In this document: piece after piece, positions 34,401 through 44,500 of the stretch
How the letters are laid out: each line of letters opens with the position of its first letter
How positions within the stretch are numbered: the first letter of the stretch is position 1
The notes under the pieces: generated by a model
The model's database searches: none
Told to the model about the DNA's origin: nothing
Seen by the model: the letters and a program-made list of their open reading frames with translations, nothing else
Source of the DNA: Dysidea avara
Taxonomy: Eukaryota > Porifera > Demospongiae > Dictyoceratida > Dysideidae
DNA: 64,000 nt
Reading direction: 5' to 3'
Assembly: GCF_963678975.1 (NCBI RefSeq)
Contig: NC_089280.1
Location: 34,601,508 to 34,665,507 of the forward strand
Made by a program: the position numbers and the translations under genes

Positions 34401-35307
34401 TTTCCATGAAAAACTGCAATCCCATTGAGATACAGACACCATTTATGAGTGTTTTTTACTTCTGTGTTGATTAGAGAGCTTTCTGGAGCATCAACAACCA
34501 CCAAGGCATCAACAGTGAGTGCTACAGTGTACATTAGACCATACACTAGCATTGGTATCGTGACCTGCATGCCCTATGTGCAGGGCCATCATATCTAAGA
34601 GACATAGTAGCTTTAGTCTTGCTACTTCTGCCACAAGCTTACACAGCCCCTCCCCCTAATAAGACTGACCAGCCTACATGTGCTAAGACTGCTGCTGTCT
34701 GCTGCTGCATGGTACATGACTCCAAGACTGGTGGAACTTTCGCAAAGGACTTGAATGCTATGTTACTGAAGTTGAAGTTTATGTGCACTTGGAATTTTAC
34801 CCTCAATGTGCACCAGTGCTTGGTGTGCACCCTGCCAATAACCTAAAATAAAGGATTATTATACTGGTTTTGTACAAATATGCTATGGCTTGTGTAATAA
34901 TGAGTTAATGAGATAACCCGCCCGCCCGCATGTGTTACTCTATGAGAAGTTGATGAGAAACAAGTTATCTCATTGTAGTGGCCTTAGGATTACCTAACAA
35001 GAACTGGAGCTGGGGTGATAACTCTCTAGTCGTATGTGCAGCCGGCAGTGAGCTAGCAGATATGGTACAACTATAACTCACCTCCAATTGTGCAATATTG
35101 ACTGTGCGCGCTCTGGGAGGTTACCTTCAGTCCGCTGGATAACGTGCTGATATGCGTCGGATATTGTCGTGGCACACTCGAAGTATTCGAGAACCACTGA
35201 ACATCTTTAAGAGCTCCCACAGGCTGGGTAAGCGGCTCCTTGAGGTAAGAACGCAATCTCGCTACTAGGGGTGCACATCGCAACCTTCGCGTTGACTTTC
35301 TGAGCAT
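25094..35307 (-). CDS. PMPCA-like: MPP alpha subunit paralogue, copy 2, lacking the glycine-rich loop and C-terminus
   Basis: Tandem paralogue of copy 1 with the same exon plan. Exons: 35307-35082, 31134-31055, 31002-30920, 29863-29761, 29710-29618, 28788-28492, 27663-27394, 26476-26414, 26354-26266, 25882-25827, 25194-25094; 1461 nt, 486 aa, all GT-AG and in phase. Two notable changes. In exon 7, copy 1 reads MGGGSSFSPGGPGKGMYTQLYTT but copy 2 reads VGGSSGLLYTT, so about 12 residues of the glycine-rich loop are gone. In exon 11 an 11-nt deletion gives a TGA after SQIED, removing the conserved RLPRS.LLFPR end. The presequence is kept (MLRKSTRRLRC). The frame is open across the other ten exons, so it may make a protein with a changed role, or it may be a young pseudogene. 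It is head-to-head with the Crumbs gene. Confidence 0.85.
27232..27369. mobile_element. TATGGACAC-family element in PMPCA copy 2
   Basis: Diverged copy of the element at 18,428-18,547, in the same intron 7. Left end TGTGGACACTTGAGGACACC, right end CACAAGGTGCCCATGA. Confidence 0.55.
27950..28440 (+). mobile_element. tRNA-derived SINE with GT microsatellite tail
   Basis: The head resembles a tRNA promoter: A box TAGCCAAATGG at 27,956 and B box-like GGTTCAATGCT at 28,000-28,010. A conserved body follows (TTCCTTGAGCAAGAAACTTT), then a (GT)n tail (28,391-28,440). It lies in intron 6 of PMPCA copy 2. A 3' relic is in intron 6 of copy 1, and a head-plus-body fragment is at the right edge of the window on the minus strand. 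Confidence 0.75.
30633..30780. mobile_element. Palindromic element built on AGCAGTGAAATTTGGGATAA
   Basis: Left arm GCATGGATAGCAGTGAAATT...; right arm is its reverse complement, ending ATTTCACTGCTACCCATGC. Arms of about 65 bp fold on a short loop. Related pieces (CAGTGAAATTTATCC) lie just upstream at 30,450-30,480. In intron 3 of PMPCA copy 2. Confidence 0.75.
31866..32290. mobile_element. MITE with GCAGTGGCGGATCTAG ends
   Basis: Perfect 16-bp inverted ends: GCAGTGGCGGATCTAG at 31,866 and CTAGATCTGCCACTGC ending 32,290. No coding sequence. It contains two copies of the CTCTAATAGAGC motif (about 32,093-32,135). hAT-like end sequence; no clean target-site duplication seen. In intron 1 of PMPCA copy 2. 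Confidence 0.85.
32689..32876. mobile_element. Long palindromic element with internal repeat
   Basis: TTTTAATTGTGGGTTTTGTT at the left is mirrored by AACAAAACCCACAATTAAAA at the right. The arms contain CAGATAATTAGCAGTGTTTTCC and its complement, and an extra partial copy of the arm sits in the right half. In intron 1 of PMPCA copy 2. Confidence 0.8.
34257..34983. mobile_element. 727-bp PIF/Harbinger-like MITE with TTA target duplication
   Basis: Ends GGCCACTACAATGAGAT and ATCTCATTGTAGTGGCC are perfect inverted repeats, extending imperfectly to about 36 bp. It is flanked by TTA on both sides (34,254-34,256 and 34,984-34,986). The uninterrupted host sequence (CAGCC-TTA-GGATTACCTAAC) is present at about 58,287-58,309, which defines the insertion. 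A 3-bp TWA duplication is typical of PIF/Harbinger elements. No transposase frame is recognised. Confidence 0.88.
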
Positions 35308-35579
35308 GTCGTATTCACGTGATCTATCGCGTGAGCAAAAACGCCCCGTTCAAATGCGAAAAAAGGGGTGTATCTATGTAAAGCTGTGTGTTGTACGTAT
35401 TTTAGAATCTACGAGATGCTAGCTATGTTGTGTAGAAGAATTTACCTTGATCCTACTACAGCTACTGACTGCTAAATTGCTCGGTGATTACAGTAAAGCA
35501 CAGCGCGCTAGAATTGTTGTACTGCAGGCGGTTCTTGCTTATCACATGCTAACAGAGACATTGTTATTTATTGTGCAGC
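35308..35579. promoter_or_regulatory. Possible bidirectional promoter, PMPCA copy 2 / Crumbs
   Basis: The start codons of PMPCA copy 2 (35307, minus) and the Crumbs gene (35580, plus) are 272 bp apart in opposite directions, with no exon between. A shared promoter is inferred from spacing alone. No TATA box or factor site is called. Confidence 0.4.
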
Positions 35580-38500
35580 ATGTATCAACTCAGAGGAATC
35601 TGGAAAACAGCTCTCATAGTCTGCTTATATGGTCAGTACGAATGCACCTGGAAAAATCAGTAGCAATGATCAGAACACTAGCTAACGTGTAGCCCCAAGT
35701 GTACATATTGTACTGTTCCCAAGGTATCCATTGTACAGTAGTCCCAAGGTGTACACAAGGGACTTCACATTATGCACTGGTTGTAGGTGCCTGGATTGCA
35801 CAGACCCTTATTATTGTACTGGTTTTGAAGTGCCCATATCATATTAGCTGCACTATATTATTAAGCAAATTACATGCTATTTCTCAATAGGTGCAGTGAC
35901 AGTGTTGGGACAAGACACTGATCAATGTGCCACTCTCATGCCATGTCAAAATGATGGAAGGTGTCGAATGATGAATGATGGAGGCTACGAATGCTTCTGT
36001 GTACCAGGGTGGACAGGAATAAACTGCACGATACAAGTAGATGAGTGCGCTAGTGACCCTTGTAGGAATGGAGGAACATGCACTGATCTTCAGCTGGACT
36101 ATCAGTGTGACTGCCTACCAGGTTTTACTGCTGAGGATTGTTTTATTGATATTGATGAGTGTGGATCATTGCCGTGTGACAATGGAGGCACTTGTATGAA
36201 CACATATGGTAGTTTTGTGTGCTACTGTCAACCAGGCTACACCGGCAGTACGTGTGACATTAATATTGATGATTGTCAAAATGACCCATGCCAAAATGGT
36301 GCAAATTGTATAGATTTAGTAAATGATTTTCAATGCCAATGCCCTGCTGGGTTTACTGGAGAAAGGTGTGAAACCAATACAGATGATTGTGCCAGTAACC
36401 CTTGCACAGATAGCTCTACCTGTGTAGATCTTGTAAATGGTTTCTCTTGTATGTGTATACCAGGATTCACGGGGTCTAGATGTGAGACTGACATAGACTT
36501 TTGTGACTCTAGTCCATGTGTGAATGGGAACTGTACAGAAAGGATTGACGGGTTTGAGTGTATTTGTGAACCTGACTATACCGGCACCCAGTGTGAAGCC
36601 ATGATCAACCAGTGTGATCCAATGCCTTGTGAGAACAATGGAACATGTGAAGACTTGGGACTGACTTATCAGTGTACATGCAATGGTGGCTACACAGGAG
36701 TAGATTGTGAAGTGATAATATGTGACACAGACCCTTGTCTTAATGACGGTACTTGCGAGAGCATCGTGGGTGGTTATATGTGCTCATGTGTGGATGGTTT
36801 TACTGGTACAAACTGTGAGGTCAATATTGATGATTGTGCTGGTGATCCATGCCAGAATAATGCTACTTGCATGGATGGGATCAACATGTATGACTGCATT
36901 TGTGTCAATGGCTACACAGGTCAAAATTGTGATATTGAAATCAACGAGTGTATGCCCAACCCATGCCTGTATGGAGAATGTAGAGATCTCATTGGAGAAT
37001 ATGAGTGCATTTGTCCAGTGTATTTCACAGGTCGTCAATGTGAGATTGACATCAATGAATGTGACTTTGGCTACTGCCAAAATGGAGCCACTTGTGTGGA
37101 GCGTAATGTAACTGAGCTGCTGGTCACAAATGACACTGCATACTACTGTATATGTCCTAGTGGATTCACCGGATATAACTGTTCAGTCAACATTGATGAT
37201 TGTCCACCTAATGCTTGTACCAATGGCGGAGTATGTGTTGATGAAATTGACAACTACTTTTGTAGATGTCCGGAAGATTTCATAGGAAGTAGATGTGGAC
37301 TACTTGAAAGATTAACTTTTATGGAGACTAACTCATATCTAGCCTTGAACGCTACAATTGATTCAACTGAAGTTACCATAAGTCTTAATTTTGCTACTAG
37401 TTTTTCCAGTGGTATAGTCTTCTATGCCAGAGGGGTAAGCCAAAATATGTCATTAGCTACTGCATATATAATATTATTCTTTGTTATACAGGTCAGTAAT
37501 ACACAGTTCTACATGATCAATTCAATATCACTGGAACTATCTTATGGTAGTTTGCTATTCAAGTACAACTCAAATGATAATCCTTTACTAATAAGACTTG
37601 GTGATCAGCTAAATGATGGAGAATATCATGCTGTGACAATACAGACATTCAACAATGGATCTGTTCTGTTGTGTGTTGATTACGCTTTGTGCCAGAGCAG
37701 TGACAGTGTTAATCCAGGGGTTACCTTTAATACTGAGTTACCTTTTTATATTGGAGGAATTGAAACGACATCCAATGAAAGTATGTATTATTTAACAACC
37801 AGTTCATCAATGATTGGTGCTATAAGTAACTTTTCGATTGATGGAGAATTATTTGATTTGTTACCAAACAGCAGCAGCACTTTAGGATCAAGAAATATCA
37901 TAGTCAGTCATCAAAGAGTAGATCAGTGTGATTCTAAACCATGTTTGAATGATGGCCAATGTACTGACATGTGGTTCAGTTATGAGTGTCAGTGTGCAGT
38001 AGGGTTTAGTGGTGAAGATTGTGGCTTTCAATATCTGGCCAACTTTGACAACCATTCTTTCCTCCACATCAATGATGATGGACAAGTAACATCTCTCTCA
38101 CTAGAGTTCTCTACACTATCTAGTAATGGTGTTCTCCTGTACACTGGAAATGTGAGTGTTAATGTCATTATAGTACTTGTTAGTAATGTGTGACTGCATC
38201 TTGTAGAGCACGGCTGGTGTGCAGGTAGTGGCAGAACTGGTGTCTGGTACATTACATGTCTCATTCACTACTGATCCTCTAATGATGGTACAGTTAGGGG
38301 GTGATCTACATGATGGAGACTGGTACCAGCTCAACATCACTATCATCAGTGGAATGGCTACAGTACAGTTAGGAAGTGATCCAACACTGCAAGCAGATGC
38401 AAACCTGTTAGGTGGTGTGGTGTATGGTCCAGTGCTGCTTGGTAGTATGCCAGTTGAAAACTCTGACAGCTTTGGAGGATGTGTCAGAACTCTTAGTATA

Positions 38501-41500
38501 AATAAGGTCCCTATTAACCTGGATATCAAGGTTCCATATAGTGAAAATGATCCACCATTTGCCTCAGCTAGTTGTCCACGGGAAGAAAATTGTTCTCCAA
38601 ATCCTTGTAGGAATGATGGTGCATGTACATCTAGCTGGGGTAGCTTCAGCTGCAGGTGTTCTCCTGATTCTACTGGCCCCACTTGTGGTGAATGTAAGTG
38701 TCCACTGTAATGTTACATAACATGCCATATTCCTCCTACACAGCTGTGGCTGTTTCATTCAGTGGCAATATAAGTTTTGCACGCTATCCAGTCACTGAAA
38801 GAGCATATGATTTCTTTGAGAGTGGCAGTGTTACGTTAAGAACACGAGATGATGATGGTATTATTCTTCATGCTGGATGGCAGGAAAGTCATCGATTATC
38901 AGTACACCAATATTTGATCTTAGAAATTATTGGTGGTGATCTACGGCTTGCTGCTTTTGATATATTAAATGGAGGTTAGATATATAACATTTAGTTCATT
39001 ATTAATTTTATTGATCCTGATACCACAGAATCATTTGCAAGTTTCGATAATTCACCTGTTAATATTACTGATGGGGAATGGCATACCATTCAATGGATTT
39101 ATGATCGTAATTCAAATGAGGTGTCCGTCCACATTGATGGTTCTTTACAGAGTCCTACAATCACTTGGGGCAATGCATACCAGTTAGCAGCTGATGGTAC
39201 AGCTTATCTACACCTTGGAGGACTGACCAGTTTTGATAGTTTACAAATTCTGGGACAGTCAGATGGAGTTTTTGTTGGAGGTAAAAATGCAATAAATTAA
39301 GAAAAATGTTTTAATTTACAATAGAATATTTCATGCACACTTTAATACATGCCTGGTTTACTGAAATTGCTAATGAAATAATGTGTGTATCCCTACGCAG
39401 GGGCGGATCCAGACTTTTTAAAAAGGGCTCTGGAATTACAACTTTAGCCTAGCTGTAAATTGAAGACCAAAAAAAAAAAAAAAAAAGTCATCACCTGCTG
39501 ACAATAGCTGCCCCTCACCATAGATATCCTCACCAACTATATTTCCTTATTTATAACTTCACATGTAGCCTGCTACACTGCTCCTCTTAAAGTATCTCAA
39601 GTAAAAGAAGGTCTTTCCACACGATCTAGATAGCAATTCAGATTTTTGAGCTGGATGTGACCTTGTTACAATAAAACAGAGGTGAACAATGCTAGCAGCA
39701 GTTTTCTAGTTTTAAATGTACAGGTCTACGTATGCAAAAATAATCAGTATGCAGTGGTTAAAGTAATTACAAATTGAAATTATTTTAAAATAAAATTTTT
39801 AAGTGTTCATGCATTATATGTAGCAAGAAGAAAAGCTAATGGGTTAGCTACATAGCTACATACATATACAAAGCAGAAAAATGTTTAAGGCTTCGTCATG
39901 CTAAATGCTCAAATTTATTCATGTACGTAATTAGTGGACATGGATGGTTTCCAAAAGTTTATTGACTGAATACAATTGTGCCTGCACACAAATTCTACTA
40001 ATTTTGACACCCAGTTCCTATTTTCAGAGCTGGCCGGCACTTATTGCATAAGATCCTGCTTTATGAAATGTGTCTAATTTATGCTGAAGACTATAAGTTA
40101 GTGCTCTGCTTTAAAACTTCTTGAGCATGTGCTGCACTGTAGCACATACATCATCCAATTCATCATCACACATGATCTAATTTGGGTCAGAACCAGCATA
40201 CTCTGATAGAGGATGAGACTAACTTGATCACTTCCAACCCTAAATTACATCTCTAATTGGTACAAAAATAAGATACATCTCCTGAATCATCAGCTGAACA
40301 AACTTCATATAACCAAGATTTGTATCTTTAATGTTTTTTTCCTGAAGGAATGGCTTAATTTGGTATGTAAAGTTTGTTTGGATATTTAGGGTTAGTGCTT
40401 TGGCTGGACTTTACAGAGGTGTTGATTTTTATAAGTATAAGGTCCAGTTTAAATTGTTGTACCTCTATCATGTAGTATCTATACACTAAATTGTATCTCA
40501 TATGTTGTGGATCAAGGTGCTTAAATAAATGGCATTTTCTTTTAGAATCTTCTTCTCAAGATTATTTACGTTGCTGCATATCAGGTGTCATATTGGATGA
40601 CAGGCAAGTGTTATTATATAGTGATGAAAGTGTAGCATTGTTTAACACTGAAAGAGACTGTCCTAACTTGTGTGATACCAATCCTTGCCCTGAGAACAAT
40701 ACTTGTTCAGGAGGATATGAGGAGTTTACTTGTGACTGTAATGAAGGCTTTACTGGAAATGACTGCTCTATCAATGTTGATGATTGCACCATTGATTCTT
40801 GTCTGAACAATGGAACTTGTGTTGACTTGGTGAATGCGTTTATGTGTATCTGTGCTAGTGGATATACTGGTAGTAAATGTTCAATTGATATTGACAATTG
40901 TGCCCCTAACCCATGTGAGAATAATGGCACATGTTTTGATGGGGTAGATGTGTTTACATGCAATTGTACTGCTGGATATACTGGGGATAATTGTTCTATC
41001 AACATTGATGACTGTATTGCTAACTCTTGCTTCAACAATGGTACTTGTATAGATGGTGACAACATGTTCATTTGTGAATGTGTTAGTGGCTTCACTGGAG
41101 ATGACTGTTCTATTAATATCAATGATTGCACTGATGAACCTTGTCTTAATAATGGTACTTGTGTGGATGATGTGAACGCATTCATTTGCATCTGTGCTAA
41201 TGGATTTACTGGGAATAACTGCTCCATTGATATTGACGATTGCGCTCCTAATCCATGCGATAATAATGGAACTTGTATAGATGGTGTTAACGAGTTTACT
41301 TGCTCCTGCACCAGTGGCTTTACAGGAGATAACTGTTCAGTTAACATTGATGACTGTACTCCTGATCCTTGTCTCTACAATGGCACATGTGTAGATGGTA
41401 TAAACACATTTACTTGCAACTGTATTAGTGGATTTACAGGGGAAAACTGTTCTATTAATATTAATGATTGTACTCCTGATGTGTGTGAAAATAATAGTAC

Positions 41501-44500
41501 TTGTATAGATGGGGTAGACACGTTTACATGTGATTGTGTGACCGGATTTACTGGTGATAACTGTTCAGTTAACATCGATGATTGTACTACTGACTCGTGC
41601 CTCAACAATGGTACTTGTGTAGATGGTGTGAACATGTTTACTTGTGATTGTATCTCTGGATTTACTGGTGATAACTGTTCAATAGATATTGATGATTGTG
41701 CTGCTAACCCATGTGAAAATAATGGCACTTGTATAGATGATGTAGACATGTTTATCTGTAACTGCATCAGTGGCTTCACAGGAAGAAACTGTTCAATCGA
41801 TATTGATGATTGCTCTCCTAATCCATGTGATAATAATGGCACTTGTGTGGATGGTGTGAATGAGTTTACATGTGACTGTACTACTGGATTTACCGGAGAT
41901 AACTGTTCAGTTAACATTGACGATTGTACTCCAGACTCATGCCTTAACAATGGCACCTGTGTAGATGGCCTGAACACATTTACTTGTGATTGTGTTAGTG
42001 GATATACTGGAGATAATTGTGCTAATGATACTGATGATTGTACTCCTGAATCTTGCTTTAATAATGGCACTTGTATAGATGAACTAAATGGATTCACTTG
42101 CAGCTGTGCTAGTGGCTTCACAGGAGGTAATTGTTCAATCGATATTGATGATTGCACTCCTAACCCATGTAATAATAATGGCACTTGTATGGATGGTGTG
42201 AATGAATTTATGTGTGACTGCACTGCTGGTTTTACTGGAGATAATTGCTCAGTAAACATTGACGATTGTACTCCTGACTCATGCCTTAACAATGGGACTT
42301 GTGTAGATGACCTGAACACATTTACTTGCAATTGTGTTATTGGGTTTACTGGAAATAATTGTTCAATGGATATTGATGATTGCTCTCCTAATCCATGTGA
42401 AAACGATGGCACTTGCGTGGATGATGTTAATGAGTTTACTTGCGAATGTGGTGCAGGGTTTACTGGAGATAATTGTTCAGTAAACATTGATGACTGTACA
42501 CCAGAATCCTGTATGAATAATGGAACTTGTGTGGATGGAGTGGATACATTTACGTGTAACTGTTCAACTGGATTTACTGGTGATAACTGCTCCATCAACA
42601 TTGATGACTGCACGGTTGAGTCTTGTCTGAACAACGGCACTTGTGTAGATGGTCTTAATACATTTACTTGTAATTGTGTTAGTGGATTTACGGAGGAAAA
42701 CTGCTCTGTTAATATCGATGATTGTACTCCTGATCTGTGTGATAATAATAGTACTTGCATAGATGGTGTGGACACATTTACTTGTGAGTGTGTAACTGGA
42801 TTTACTGGGGAAAACTGTTCAATCAACATTGATGATTGTACAACTGGCCCATGTCTCAACAATGGCACTTGCGTAGATGGTGTAAACATGTTTACTTGTA
42901 ACTGCCTTAGTGGGTTTACTGAGGATAACTGTGGATTTAATATTGATGATTGCACTCCTAACCCATGTGATAATAATGGCACTTGTATGGATGGTGTGAA
43001 CGGGTTTAATTGTAACTGTACTACTGGGTTTGCTGGTGATAATTGCTCGATAAACATTGACGATTGTACCCCTGACTTGTGTCTCAACAACAGCACTTGT
43101 GTAGATGGTGTGAACTCATTTACCTGTGACTGCGCCATTGGATTTACTGGGGATAACTGCTCCACCAATATTAATGATTGCACTGCTGGATCCTGCCTTA
43201 ATGGTGGTACTTGCGTAGACTTGGTGAATACATTTACTTGCCAATGTCCATCAGGTTATAGTGGGTTGATGTGCCAGACAGATATTGATGAGTGTGACCC
43301 TAATCCTTGTGAGAATAATGCGACTTGTGTGCCTGTGGATACCTTGTCCAGTGGTGATGGATTGGACACTGTAGGTTCTGGGACCACTATAATATGTAGG
43401 TGTCCACCAGGCTACTATGGGGATACCTGTGCTAATGTGAACCAGTGTACATTACTAACACCATGTCAGAATAATGGCACATGTGTAAATGTGAGTAACA
43501 GCTACAGGTGTGACTGTTCTCCTGGTTATAATGGTACAGACTGTGAAGTTAACATAAATGAGTGTGAGCCAAATCCTTGTCAGAATAATGGAACATGTGA
43601 AGATCTAATAAATGGTTTTGCTTGTATGTGTCAAGATGGTTATGATGGATATACTTGTTCTATTGATATTAATGAATGTGAGATTAATCCTTGTGTTAAT
43701 GGTGTTTGTATGGACTTGATCAATAACTACACTTGTGGCTGTAATGTTGGTTATGAAGGTCGTAACTGCTCTGACAATACTGATGATTGTTCTCCTAATC
43801 CTTGTGGTAACAATGCTACTTGTAGTGACCAGTTGGCTGATTATACTTGCAACTGTACAGCTGGATGGACTGGGAAGAATTGTACTGAGGACATTGACGA
43901 GTGTTTGAGTGTTACTTGTCAAAATAATGGAACATGTCAAACACCAGAGTTTAATAGTTTTGTATGCATGTGTCAACCAGGGTTTACTGACCAATTCTGT
44001 CGAACTGATATTGATGATTGTGAGAGCACAACTGAGTTGTGTATGAATGGCGGAACTTGTGAAGATGCCATCAATAACTATATTTGTTCATGTGCTGTTG
44101 GCTTTACAGGACGTAACTGTGAGACTAATATTAACGACTGTCTACTACCAGATCTATGTGGACCAGGAACATGCATAGATGAGATCAATAACTTCACTTG
44201 TAACTGCACAGGAACTGGCTTCACTGGAGATAATTGTAGTGTTGATATTAATGAGTGTGACAACCAACCTTGTGTTAATGGTGACTGTATTAATGAGATA
44301 GGATCGTTCCAGTGTAACTGTACTACTGGATATACTGGACTATCATGTGATGAGAATATTGATGAGTGTTCTAGTGGACCTGTATGTCTCAATGAAGGTG
44401 ACTGTATGGATCTTGTCCCAAGTTTTGCCTGTATCTGTCAACAAGGGTATACCGGCACTTTATGTGAGACAAACATTGATGAATGTGTCTCCAGTAATTG

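Noticed and set aside
35447-35692. 81-codon frame as the first exon of Crumbs
   Set aside because: It lacks an ATG start and would not splice in phase. The small exon at 35580-35631 gives a signal peptide and the correct phase.
41375-43183. Long antisense open frame (602 codons) and similar ones at 40,562-41,347, 43,605-43,994 and 45,831-46,220
   Set aside because: They are shadows of the EGF repeat array. The repeat length is a multiple of three, so a frame free of stops on the other strand is copied along the array. Composition is repetitive, with no family resemblance.
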